Shown here one piece after another: positions 35,810 to 44,220 of a DNA stretch of 64,000 bases. Below the pieces are notes generated by a model. It had not been told where the DNA came from. It was given only the letters and a program-made list of their open reading frames with translations, and did not search any database. How positions within the stretch are numbered: the first letter of the stretch is position 1; every line of letters begins with the position of its first letter. The DNA comes from Leucobacter salsicius M1-8 (lineage in GTDB: Bacteria; Actinomycetota; Actinomycetes; Actinomycetales; Microbacteriaceae). The position numbers and the translations under genes were made by a program. The stretch spans positions 1-64,000 of the forward strand of contig NZ_AOCN01000024.1 of assembly GCF_000350525.1 (NCBI RefSeq). The letters are read 5' to 3'.

Positions 35810-36420
35810 TGGCCGACGCTTCCGGGCGTGCGCAAGCTCCCCGCCCCGCTAGCGGGGCGGGGAGCTTGCGCGTTGGCCGACTCACCAAGCCCCACGGACT
35901 GAAGGGCGGCGTCAAGCTCGAGCTCTTCACCGACAACCCTGCGCTCCGGTTTGTGCCTGGCGCGCAGTTCCACCTCCAGGTGCCCGCGGACTCAGAGTGG
36001 TTCGGGCGCACCATCACGATGCGCGAGCTGCGCTGGTTCAACGAGTCACCCGTCGGTTTCTTCGCCGAGGTGCCCGACCGTAACGCGGCCGAGAGCATCG
36101 TGCGCGCGATCCTGTGGATCGATGAGCAGGCCGTCGACGAAGGCGAAGAGGACAACGCCTGGTACGACCACCAGCTCGTCGGACTCGACGTCGTGCGCGA
36201 AACCGAGGCCGGGCCTGAGGTCCTGGGCAAGGTTGCCGAAGTGCGACACTTCCCGGCGCAGGATCTTCTCGTCATCACGACCCCCACCGGCACCGTGCTC
36301 GTGCCCTTCGTCGAGGCGATCGTGCCGAGCGTCGACATCGAAGCTGGCATCGTGCACGTCACCCCGCCCGTTGGCCTGTTCGATGAGGACGAGGCTGAGG
36401 TCGCGAGGGGCGACGAGTGA
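35809..36420 (+). CDS. rimM: 16S rRNA processing protein RimM
   Basis: A 203-residue 30S maturation factor. The N-terminal RimM domain starts [20 protein letters not shown] (residue about 20), and the PRC-barrel ([40 protein letters not shown]) follows. The 19 residues before LRVGRL are encoded largely by a 42-bp perfect palindrome and are not part of the fold. ATG at 35809 is coupled to khpA by TGATG; a TTG at 35866, directly at LRVGRL with GGGGAG before it, is a possible alternative start. GTGA overlap with trmD. Confidence 0.93.
   Translation: MADASGRAQAPRPASGAGSLRVGRLTKPHGLKGGVKLELFTDNPALRFVPGAQFHLQVPADSEWFGRTITMRELRWFNESPVGFFAEVPDRNAAESIVRAILWIDEQAVDEGEEDNAWYDHQLVGLDVVRETEAGPEVLGKVAEVRHFPAQDLLVITTPTGTVLVPFVEAIVPSVDIEAGIVHVTPPVGLFDEDEAEVARGDE
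35830..35871. repeat. 42-bp perfect palindrome at the rimM 5' end
   Basis: Arms of 21 bp meet at the centre CTAG: GCGCAAGCTCCCCGCCCCG plus CT, mirrored exactly. The RNA could fold into a stem of 19 pairs with a CTAG loop. It lies in frame inside the predicted first 21 codons of rimM. No T run follows, so it is not a simple terminator; an attenuator or a mobile palindromic unit are both possible. Confidence 0.85.
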
Positions 36421-37169
36421 GGATCGACGTCGTCTCGATCTTTCCCGGATACTTCGACGCGCTCGAGCTGTCATTGCTCGGCAAGGCGAAAGACAAGGGA
36501 CTGATTGACCTACGGGTACATGACCTGCGCGACCACGCGCATGACAAGCACCGCAAGGTCGACGACACGCCCGCTGGCGGCGGCGCCGGCATGGTGATGA
36601 AGCCCGAGCCCTGGGGCGAGGCACTCGACGGGATTCTCGCGAGCGCGGCCGATGAGGCGCCGGGTGCTGATCCGGATCCGCTCATCATTTTCCCGTCACC
36701 CGCCGGTGACGTGTTTAACCAGCGCATGGCCCGCGAGCTCGCGCATGAGTCGCATCTCGTGTTCGGGTGCGGTCGCTACGAGGGCATCGACCACCGCGTG
36801 TTTGACGAGTACTCGGCCCGCGGTCGCGTACGCCTCGTCAGCATCGGCGACTATGTGCTCAATGGCGGCGAGGTGGCGTCGATCGCGATGATCGAGGCGA
36901 TCGGTCGTTTGGTGCCCGGTGTCGTCGGCAACCCGCTGAGCCTCGTGGAGGAGTCGCACGAGGAGGACGGTCTGCTCGAGTACCCGAGCTACACCAAGCC
37001 CGCCTCGTGGCGCGATCGCGAAGTCCCCCCGGTACTCCTGGGTGGCAATCACGCCCACATCGAGAAGTGGCGGCACGAGCAGCGCATCGAGCGGACACGC
37101 CAGGTGCGCCCGGATCTGCTGCCCCGAGAACTGCGCGGCGAGTCGCGTGGTCGGCACGCCGCCGACTAA
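36417..37169 (+). CDS. trmD: tRNA (guanine-N1-)-methyltransferase TrmD
   Basis: A 250-residue SPOUT methyltransferase forming m1G37 in tRNAs for Leu, Pro and Arg. Motifs: [15 protein letters not shown], the [19 protein letters not shown] signature, [11 protein letters not shown] and the trefoil knot [22 protein letters not shown] start overlaps the rimM stop (GTGA). Normal length. Last gene of the rpsP operon. Confidence 0.96.
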   Translation: MRIDVVSIFPGYFDALELSLLGKAKDKGLIDLRVHDLRDHAHDKHRKVDDTPAGGGAGMVMKPEPWGEALDGILASAADEAPGADPDPLIIFPSPAGDVFNQRMARELAHESHLVFGCGRYEGIDHRVFDEYSARGRVRLVSIGDYVLNGGEVASIAMIEAIGRLVPGVVGNPLSLVEESHEEDGLLEYPSYTKPASWRDREVPPVLLGGNHAHIEKWRHEQRIERTRQVRPDLLPRELRGESRGRHAAD

Positions 37170-37189
37170 CGCGCCACTAGGCTTGACGC

Positions 37190-38521
37190 ATGCGTGATGT
37201 GATTTCGGCCGCCGTCGGCAAGGCTGTGCGCCAGGTGGCGCGGCTGCGCGGCGGCGGCTCGGCCCTCCCCGGTCTTGTCGTCGAGAAGATTGACCCCGGC
37301 TACCTGGGGCGTGTGCTCGGTCGCCTGCCCTACGGGGTCGTGGCGGTCAGCGGCACCAACGGTAAGACGACGACCACGAAGATGATCGTTGAGATGTTGG
37401 AGGCGCGCGGCCTACGCGTGTTCACCAACAAGACCGGGTCAAATTTCTCGCGCGGTGTCGTTGCTGCCGCAATCCAGGAGAGCTCCATGCGAGGTCACCT
37501 GGATGCCGACGTCGCCGTGCTTGAGCTCGACGAGGCGCACGCAATGTACTTCATTGATCGCGTGCCCCCTCGATTTACGCTGCTGCTCAACGTATTGCGC
37601 GATCAGCTCGACCGCTTCGGTGAGATCGACACGACGGCCCAGTACCTGCAGCGCATCGCTGATGCGACCACCGCGGGCCTCGTCGTGAACCGTGAGGATC
37701 GCCTCGTTGCGGCCATCGGGGAACGCACACGCGAGCGCGGGGGAGCGACGAGTTCGCCCGACGTGCGCGCATTCGGGCTGGCCCCCGATCTGCTCGCCAC
37801 CTTTCCGAGTGACGAAGACTTTCATGCCGGGGAGGTGTCGGTGGCGATTTCCAACCGCCCCGCTGACGTCACCCTGGTGAAGCTGGGCGACCACGAAGCC
37901 ACATTCGAGATAGACGGCGAGGCGCACCAGACGGCGCTCAAGCTAGAGGGGCTGTACAACACCTTCAACGCCGCAGCAGCGCTGGCCACCGTACGCATGG
38001 TGCTTGCGGCGGGTCCGCAGGCCGGTCATCACGCACACCGTGAGCCCTCGGCTGACAGCGCCGCGCTCGTCGAAGCCCTCGCTCAGGTGCGCCCCGCGTT
38101 CGGTCGCGGCGAGCAGCTCACGCTCGACGAGCAGCCCCTCGAGCTGGTGCTCGTGAAGAACCCCGCCGGCTTCCGGCTCGGCCTGGCCTCGTTTGAGGCG
38201 GAGGGCGTCGCGACCATGATCGCGATCAATGACCAGTACGCCGACGGTCGCGACATGTCGTGGCTGTGGGACGTCGACTTCTCGTCGCTCGCGGGCGCGG
38301 GGGTGGACACGGTCTCTGGCACGCGGGCGTGGGACATGGCGCTGCGGCTCGAGCACGATGACGTGGCCACGAGCCTCGTCGAAGAGGATCTCGGCCAGGC
38401 GCTTGCGGCGTTCCGCGAGCGCACTCCCGGCCAGCCGCGTCGAATCTATTGCACCTATACCGCCATGCTCGAGCTGCGCCGCGCGCTCGCGCTCGTTACC
38501 GACGTGGAGGACATCTGGTGA
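37190..38521 (+). CDS. murT: lipid II isoglutaminyl synthase subunit MurT
   Basis: A 443-residue Mur-ligase-like subunit that, with GatD, amidates D-Glu of lipid II to D-isoGln. Walker-type ATP loop SGTNGKTTTTKM (residues about 48-59), the GSNFSRGVV and LELDEAHA stretches, and the C-terminal DUF1727 domain (SWLWDVDFSSL, YCTYTAM) are present. The four-Cys zinc ribbon of staphylococcal MurT is missing: the protein has one Cys. Starts 20 bases after trmD; GTGA overlap with gatD. Confidence 0.93.
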   Translation: MRDVISAAVGKAVRQVARLRGGGSALPGLVVEKIDPGYLGRVLGRLPYGVVAVSGTNGKTTTTKMIVEMLEARGLRVFTNKTGSNFSRGVVAAAIQESSMRGHLDADVAVLELDEAHAMYFIDRVPPRFTLLLNVLRDQLDRFGEIDTTAQYLQRIADATTAGLVVNREDRLVAAIGERTRERGGATSSPDVRAFGLAPDLLATFPSDEDFHAGEVSVAISNRPADVTLVKLGDHEATFEIDGEAHQTALKLEGLYNTFNAAAALATVRMVLAAGPQAGHHAHREPSADSAALVEALAQVRPAFGRGEQLTLDEQPLELVLVKNPAGFRLGLASFEAEGVATMIAINDQYADGRDMSWLWDVDFSSLAGAGVDTVSGTRAWDMALRLEHDDVATSLVEEDLGQALAAFRERTPGQPRRIYCTYTAMLELRRALALVTDVEDIW

Positions 38522-39273
38522 CCGACGTACACGAGGCGACCAAGGTTGCCGGCTCAACGCGCGAGCTCGTCATTCTCTCGCTCTACCCGCGAGACATGAA
38601 CATTTATGGCGACCGCGGCAACGTGCTGGCGCTGACGCGTCGCGCCCGCGCACACGGTTATGACCCCGTCGTGATCGACCTGAACCCAGGCGATCCCATG
38701 CCCGCGCACGTCGATGTCGTCATCGGCGGCGGCGGGCAGGACTCGGGCCAGGGCCGGGTCGCCGCAGACCTGCTGGACCGCAAGGCCGACTTTCACGCCC
38801 TCGCAGAGGTGGGCACGCCCATGCTGCTCGTCTGCGGCCTGTACCAGCTCTTCGGGCACCGATTCATCACCCACACGGGCGAGACGCTCGAGGGTATTGG
38901 GGTGCTCGACGTCGAGACCCGGGGTGGTTCGGACCGCATGATCGGCAACATCGTGCTCGAATCCGACGATCTCGGCGAGATTATCGGCTACGAGAACCAC
39001 AGCGGCAATACGACGCTCGGGCCCGGATCGCGGCCACTGGGGCGCGTGCTCCAGGGCGCCGGCAACAACCCGACCTCGGGTGAGGAGGGCGCGCGCACGC
39101 GCAACGTGATCGGCACGTACCTGCACGGCTCACTGCTGCCCAAGAACCCGGCCGTCATCGACTTCTTGATCGGCGAGGCCGCGAAGGCACGGTACGGCAC
39201 CTTCGCGCCGTCGGTGGAAGTCAGCGAAACAGTTACCCGGGCGCGGGCGAGCGCCAAGCGCCGCCCGCGGTAG
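38518..39273 (+). CDS. gatD: lipid II isoglutaminyl synthase glutaminase subunit GatD
   Basis: A 251-residue class I glutamine amidotransferase that feeds ammonia to MurT. Motifs: LYPRDMNIYGDRGNVLAL, nucleophile LLVCGLYQLFG (Cys), GGSDRMIGNIVLE, GYENHSGNT and the catalytic His in GTYLHGSLLPKNP. GTG at 38518 overlaps the murT TGA. The basic tail RARASAKRRPR is unusual but short. Confidence 0.94.
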   Translation: MTDVHEATKVAGSTRELVILSLYPRDMNIYGDRGNVLALTRRARAHGYDPVVIDLNPGDPMPAHVDVVIGGGGQDSGQGRVAADLLDRKADFHALAEVGTPMLLVCGLYQLFGHRFITHTGETLEGIGVLDVETRGGSDRMIGNIVLESDDLGEIIGYENHSGNTTLGPGSRPLGRVLQGAGNNPTSGEEGARTRNVIGTYLHGSLLPKNPAVIDFLIGEAAKARYGTFAPSVEVSETVTRARASAKRRPR

Positions 39274-39285
39274 TGCGCGATCGCG

Positions 39286-40347
39286 CTATTCGATCTCGCC
39301 GGTGATCCGGCCCCGCACACGCCGCAGATCCTCCATCAGTGAGCCCACGAGCACCCAGTGCTCGGGGCTGGGCTGCGGGATCGTGTAGGGCGCGGTCAAG
39401 GCGGGCGGCTCGGAGGTGTTGGGCTCCTCCGAGTGGGCCAGGCGGGCCAGATCGTGCGCCGCGCGACGCATCTCGTCGGCCATGCCGTGAACGGTCGGGT
39501 CGGAGGCCAGATCAGGGGAGTAGAGATCGGTGAGTGCGCGAGCCATGCCGATCACCTGGGTGACGATGGGCTGGAGCCGCTGGAACTGCCGGTCGTCCTC
39601 TTCGAGCGCCTCGCGGTAGCGGCGGCTGCGCGGATTGAAGCGCAGGCTGTCGCGGGCCTGCCGCAGCAACTGGTGCACCCGGGTACGCTCGGCCTGCAGT
39701 GCCCGCGCATCGGCGAGCATCTGGGCGAGCCACTCGGAATCGCGGGGCGTGGTGAGGCCGTCTGCGATCTCCTCGAGCACGAGCGCGGCATCGTCCGTGA
39801 GCATGACGATCGCCTCGTGCATCGACGAGTTGCGCACGGGAGCCACGACGAGGGCATTGATGAGCACGCCGATGGCGGCCCCGATCGCGGTCTCGACGAG
39901 CCGTTCAACGCCATAGTGCAGCTGGAGGCCGCCCAGCGCGATCATGAGCAGCGCGCTGATTGCGACCTGGTTCGCGGAGGCGGGAGTCATCCGCAGCAGC
40001 CATCCGACGGCCATTGCCGCGGGAATCGCGGCAATGAACAGCCACGACTGGTCCCCAAACAGCGATCCGGCACCGATCGCTACTGACACCCCGATCAGCA
40101 CGCCGACGACGCGCTCGAGGCCCTTCGTGAGCGACTGATCGACGTTGTCCTGCATCACGAGCAGGGCAGCGATCGCGCCAAAGATGGGCATCTGCTCGGT
40201 GAAGATTGCCGCGCACACGAACCAGGTGATGATCGAGGCCGCCGCGCCCTTGAGGAGCTGGAACCAGGAGGGCCGCACCTTGACGGTAAAACGGCCGGTC
40301 AGATCGCGCTCGAACCTGCGCCACGGGCGAGAGACCGGGCTGCTCAC
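39286..40347 (-). CDS. FUSC-family membrane protein
   Basis: A 353-residue protein of the FUSC / aromatic acid exporter family. About six hydrophobic segments in residues 30-185 (FVCAAIFTEQMPIFGAIAAL, DNVDQSLTKGLERVVGVLIG) are followed by a cytoplasmic helical domain (residues 190-350). Transport substrate unknown. Its start overlaps the stop of the App1-like gene upstream by 4 bases (ATGA), so the two are co-translated. Confidence 0.85.
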   Translation of the reverse strand: MSSPVSRPWRRFERDLTGRFTVKVRPSWFQLLKGAAASIITWFVCAAIFTEQMPIFGAIAALLVMQDNVDQSLTKGLERVVGVLIGVSVAIGAGSLFGDQSWLFIAAIPAAMAVGWLLRMTPASANQVAISALLMIALGGLQLHYGVERLVETAIGAAIGVLINALVVAPVRNSSMHEAIVMLTDDAALVLEEIADGLTTPRDSEWLAQMLADARALQAERTRVHQLLRQARDSLRFNPRSRRYREALEEDDRQFQRLQPIVTQVIGMARALTDLYSPDLASDPTVHGMADEMRRAAHDLARLAHSEEPNTSEPPALTAPYTIPQPSPEHWVLVGSLMEDLRRVRGRITGEIE

Positions 40348-41393
40348 AGCAAGCCGAGCTTTCGCAGCTCCTCACGCAGCGTCGCACCGTCGGGGCCGTA
40401 GACCCAGGGCACGCCGCTCGTGGTTCGGTTGACGCGCGCCTTCGAACGGCCGCCGGCGAGCACCGCTTGGCCGACCGAGAGCTGGCGAATGAGCACCGCC
40501 GCGACGTTCTGGGGGTGCGACGTGGCGAACTCGTGGTACAACAGTTCATCGTTCTGGCCGTCGTCGCCGATGAGGATCCAGCGCATGTCGGGGAACTCGC
40601 GCGCAATGCGCTGCAGCTCGCGCCGCTTGTGCTCCTTGCCGCTGCGAAACCAGCGGTCGTGGGTTGGCCCCCAGTCGGTAAGCAACAGCGGCCCCATCGG
40701 GTACAGGTTGCGGGCGAGGAATCGGCTCAGGGCAGGGGCGGCGTTCCAGGCGCCCGTGGAGAGATAGATGACCGGGCTCCCGGGGTGGTGCGCGGTGATG
40801 TGGTCGAGCATCACGGCCATGCCGGGGGTGGCGCTTCTCGCGTGCTCGTCGAGCACGAAGCTGTTCCACGCGGCCACGAACGGCTTGGGGAGCGCGGTCA
40901 TGAGGATGGTGTCGTCGACGTCAGAGATCACGCCGAGGGAGGCCTGTGGGTCAACGATCTTCACCGGCGCGTGCGCCGCTTCACTGTCGCCGGCCTGCAT
41001 GGTGACGGTGTGCCAGCCTGCAGAGAGCGACACCGGAACGATGGAATCGATCACGCCGCCGCGATCTGCAACGACCTCGGCGACGGGGACGCCATCGACC
41101 AGAACCTGCACGGGCTGGTGCGGCACCGAGAGGCTCGTGAAGGTGCGCCAGCCGCGCACCCGCGACACCGCGGCGACATCGGGGCGAAACCTCGTGTGCT
41201 CCCGGCTGTCTGGGCGAAGGTAGAGTACCCGCCCCAGAACGCGCACCCATTCGGTCGTGCCGTACCCGATGTAAGGAATCACCGCGGGAGTCTTGCCCTT
41301 GGCCACGGCGCGCTTGGCGCGGCGCGCGTGCATCCAGTCCTCGAGCCGAGCTGCGAGGCGTGGGCGGGAGTCCGGCGGGGTGTTCTCTGTCAC
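40344..41393 (-). CDS. App1-like phosphatidate phosphatase family protein
   Basis: A 349-residue protein of the App1 / DUF2183 HAD-type family. A beta domain (residues 60-150) precedes the phosphatase core, which carries the nucleophile motif DVDDTI, the STGAWN threonine/serine loop and the acid loop LIGDDGQNDE. The best known member is a yeast phosphatidate phosphatase; bacterial substrates are unclear. First gene of a two-gene unit with the FUSC protein. Confidence 0.85.
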   Translation of the reverse strand: MTENTPPDSRPRLAARLEDWMHARRAKRAVAKGKTPAVIPYIGYGTTEWVRVLGRVLYLRPDSREHTRFRPDVAAVSRVRGWRTFTSLSVPHQPVQVLVDGVPVAEVVADRGGVIDSIVPVSLSAGWHTVTMQAGDSEAAHAPVKIVDPQASLGVISDVDDTILMTALPKPFVAAWNSFVLDEHARSATPGMAVMLDHITAHHPGSPVIYLSTGAWNAAPALSRFLARNLYPMGPLLLTDWGPTHDRWFRSGKEHKRRELQRIAREFPDMRWILIGDDGQNDELLYHEFATSHPQNVAAVLIRQLSVGQAVLAGGRSKARVNRTTSGVPWVYGPDGATLREELRKLGLL

Positions 41394-41705
41394 CAGGCCA
41401 GTCTACGCGGTGGCAACCGACTGTTCGCCGAAACGATATCCCCGCCGACTTGGCGACACCTGTTCGCTAGTGGTTCATTGGGATCGCGGAGCTTCCTCCA
41501 TGCGGGCGCATGTGTCGAGATTTCTCGGCGTCGAGTGAAATCTCTCTTGACGTCGAATGTAAGTCGCGCCTGACCTGGTAAATCAATAGAATTTGAGCAC
41601 CGGCCACCGGTCGGTGCTCCGGCGAGAATGATATCTCGTGGCGGATCTCACTAAGGGAGTGAATGGTCCTTTAGTGGATCTATCCCTTGCACTGTGGAGC
41701 ACTAC
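41394..41705 (+). promoter_or_regulatory. cydABDC upstream region
   Basis: This 312-base gap has no gene. It is more AT-rich than its flanks and must hold the cyd promoter. A hairpin (GAGCACCG at 41595-41602, CGGTGCTC at 41612-41619) lies about 90 bases before cydA. I see no Rex-type TGTGA-N6-TCACA site. The cydA ribosome site GGAG is at 41696-41699. Confidence 0.45.
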
Positions 41706-43148
41706 ATGATTGAGAACCTAGACGCGTTAGCCCTAGCGCGCTGGCAATTCGGGCTGACCACGCTGTACCACTTCATCTTCGTGCCGCTTACCGTTGGTAT
41801 GGCCCTGATCGTCGCAATTCTGCAGACCACCTGGGTCAAGACGGGTAACGCCAAGTACCTGCGCCTCACGAAGCTGTTTGGCAAGATCTTCCTCATCAAC
41901 TTCGCGATGGGTGTCGTCACCGGCATCGTGCAAGAGTTCCAGTTCGGTATGAACTGGTCAAACTACTCGCGCTTCGTCGGAGACATCTTCGGCGCACCGC
42001 TCGCGATGGAGGGGCTCATTGCCTTCTTCTTTGAAGCGACGTTTATCGGCCTGTGGATCTTCGGCTGGGACAAGCTGCCCAAGAAGGTGCACGCCGCCAC
42101 CATCTGGATGGTCTGGCTCGGCACAGTGATGTCGGCCTACTTCATCCTGGCCGCGAACGCCTTCATGCAGAACCCGGTCGGCTACGAACTGAATGAGGAG
42201 AAGGGGCGAGCCGAGCTCACGAGCATCGTTGACGTACTGCTCAACCCCGTCGCGCTCACGCAGTTTCCCCACACCATCTTCGCGGCGATCATGTTCGCCG
42301 GCACCGTCATGGTCGCCGTCGCAGCATGGCACCTCAAGCGCAACCAGTTTGTCGATGAAATGCGCACGACGCTACGATTTGGCGCGGTCGCCAACATCCT
42401 CGCGTTCATGGGCGTGGGCCTCTCCGGCCACTCGCTCGGCGTCGTGATGAGCCAGACGCAGCCCATGAAGATGGCTGCGGCCGAGGCCATGTATGACACG
42501 GCCACCGGACGGGACGCCTCGTTCTCGCTGTTCAGCCTCGGCACCCCCGACGGCGCGCACGAGATCTTCTCGGTACGCATTCCGTACCTCGCCTCCGTGC
42601 TCGCCACGAACTCGTTCGACGGCACCGTCGAGGGCATTCGCGACCTGCAGGCCGAGTACACGGCGATGTACTGTGGATCACCCGATTCGCTGCTCACCTG
42701 CCCGACCGACGGACAGTTCGCGCCCATCATCTGGGTCACCTACTGGGCCTTCCGTTGGATGATCGGCCTCGGTGCGGTCGCCGCCCTCGTCTCGCTCGTT
42801 GGCCTGTGGATCACGCGCAAAAACACGAAGCTGCCGAAGTGGGTCTGGACGGTCGCGCTCTGGACCGCCCCGCTGCCGATGCTCGCATCGCTGGTCGGCT
42901 GGATCTTCACCGAGATGGGCCGTCAGCCCTGGATCGTGTTTGGGGTGATGACGACCGAACAAGGGGTGTCGCCGGGAGTCCCGGCGTGGGCGGTGCTCGT
43001 ATCGCTCGCGGTGTTCACCCTCGTTTACGGCGCGCTCGCGGTCGTCGAATTCAAGCTCATCGCCAAAGCCGCAAAGGAAGGCCCGCCCGAGCTCGAACTC
43101 GATGAACACGGCGAAGTCGACCACACGGCCGCCGCAACGGTCTACTAG
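41706..43148 (+). CDS. cydA: cytochrome bd ubiquinol oxidase subunit I
   Basis: A 480-residue haem-bearing subunit of the bd oxidase that reduces O2 to water at low oxygen. His22 in TLYHFIFVPLTVG is the b595/b558-region ligand, the QFPHTIFAAIMFAG helix and RWMIGLG carry the b558 ligands, and GRQPWIV is the family signature. The Q loop is of the short type. About nine transmembrane helices. ATG at 41706 has GGAG seven bases upstream; a GTG four codons earlier is less likely. First gene of cydABDC. Confidence 0.95.
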   Translation: MIENLDALALARWQFGLTTLYHFIFVPLTVGMALIVAILQTTWVKTGNAKYLRLTKLFGKIFLINFAMGVVTGIVQEFQFGMNWSNYSRFVGDIFGAPLAMEGLIAFFFEATFIGLWIFGWDKLPKKVHAATIWMVWLGTVMSAYFILAANAFMQNPVGYELNEEKGRAELTSIVDVLLNPVALTQFPHTIFAAIMFAGTVMVAVAAWHLKRNQFVDEMRTTLRFGAVANILAFMGVGLSGHSLGVVMSQTQPMKMAAAEAMYDTATGRDASFSLFSLGTPDGAHEIFSVRIPYLASVLATNSFDGTVEGIRDLQAEYTAMYCGSPDSLLTCPTDGQFAPIIWVTYWAFRWMIGLGAVAALVSLVGLWITRKNTKLPKWVWTVALWTAPLPMLASLVGWIFTEMGRQPWIVFGVMTTEQGVSPGVPAWAVLVSLAVFTLVYGALAVVEFKLIAKAAKEGPPELELDEHGEVDHTAAATVY

Positions 43149-43166
43149 GAAGGAAGAACCAACACC

Positions 43167-44216
43167 ATGGACCTCACAACCGTCTGGTTTCTCATTGTCG
43201 GCGTCTTCCTCATCGGGTACTTCGTGCTCGACGGCTTCGACTTCGGCGTCGGCATGTCCCTGCCGTTCCTCGGCAAGAACAACACTGACCGCCGCATCCT
43301 CATCAACACGATTGGCCCGGTCTGGGACCTCAACGAGACCTGGCTCATCGTCGCCGGCGCCGCGATCTTTGCGGCGTTCCCCGAGTGGTATGCCACGATG
43401 TTCTCGGGCTTTTACCTCGCCCTGTTGCTGATCCTCGTCGCCCTTATTCTGCGTGGTGTCTCGTTCGAGTACCGCCACCTGGGCAAGGGTCAGAAGTGGA
43501 CCCGCTGGTTTGACCAGTTCATCTTCTGGGGCTCGGTACTGCCCCCGTTCCTGTGGGGCGTCGCGTTTGCGAATCTCGCGCAGGGCGTTCCCATCTCCCC
43601 GATGGAACAGGGCGGCTGGATCTACGAGGGCACGCTCCTCACGCTGCTCAACCCCTACGCGCTGCTCGGGGGTCTCGCCGTGATGCTGCTCTGTTTCACC
43701 CACGGTCTCGTGTTCGTGGCGCTGAAGACGACGGGGGAGATGCGCGAGAACGCTCGTTCGCTCGCTACAAAGGCCGGAGTCGTCACGATCGTGGTCGGTG
43801 CGCTGTTCCTGGTTTGGACGATCATGCAGCACGCCGGCAGCGATCAGATACCGCTGATCATTGCCTGCTCCGCGGTCGCGGCAGTCGCGCTGATTGCCGC
43901 GTGGGTTGCCAACCTGCGAGGCCGCGAGGGCTGGGCCTTTACCGGCAACACGGTCGCGATCGCGTTCGTGCTGCTCGCGATCTTCATGGCACTGTTCCCG
44001 AACGTGATGCACTCGAGCATCGATCCGGCATACTCAATGTCGATCAAGGGCGCTGCGAGCTCGCAGATGACGCTCGAGCTGATGACCTGGGTTGCGGTGT
44101 TCACGATGCCGCTCGTCATCGCCTACCAGGCGTGGACGTACTGGGTGTTCCGCAAGCGCATCACGCACGCTTCGATTCCGGCGGAGCACGCCTCCGAAGA
44201 AGCCACGGCACACTAG
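43167..44216 (+). CDS. cydB: cytochrome bd ubiquinol oxidase subunit II
   Basis: A 349-residue integral membrane subunit partnering CydA. Conserved WFLIVGVFLIGYFVLDGFDFG at the N-terminus, NTIGPVWDLNETWLI and FRGVSFEYR-type RGVSFEYRH are diagnostic. Eight or so helices. AGGAAGGAAG ribosome site, 18 bases after cydA. The next gene starts 4 bases after its stop. Confidence 0.95.
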   Translation: MDLTTVWFLIVGVFLIGYFVLDGFDFGVGMSLPFLGKNNTDRRILINTIGPVWDLNETWLIVAGAAIFAAFPEWYATMFSGFYLALLLILVALILRGVSFEYRHLGKGQKWTRWFDQFIFWGSVLPPFLWGVAFANLAQGVPISPMEQGGWIYEGTLLTLLNPYALLGGLAVMLLCFTHGLVFVALKTTGEMRENARSLATKAGVVTIVVGALFLVWTIMQHAGSDQIPLIIACSAVAAVALIAAWVANLRGREGWAFTGNTVAIAFVLLAIFMALFPNVMHSSIDPAYSMSIKGAASSQMTLELMTWVAVFTMPLVIAYQAWTYWVFRKRITHASIPAEHASEEATAH

Positions 44217-44220
44217 CGCC

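Noticed and set aside
41394-41705. Rex operator in front of cydA
   Set aside because: No TGTGA-N6-TCACA-like site is present; only an unrelated hairpin was found.
42678-44012. 444-codon minus-strand frame across cydA and cydB
   Set aside because: Antisense to clear cydA and cydB coding; sequence is charged and repetitive.
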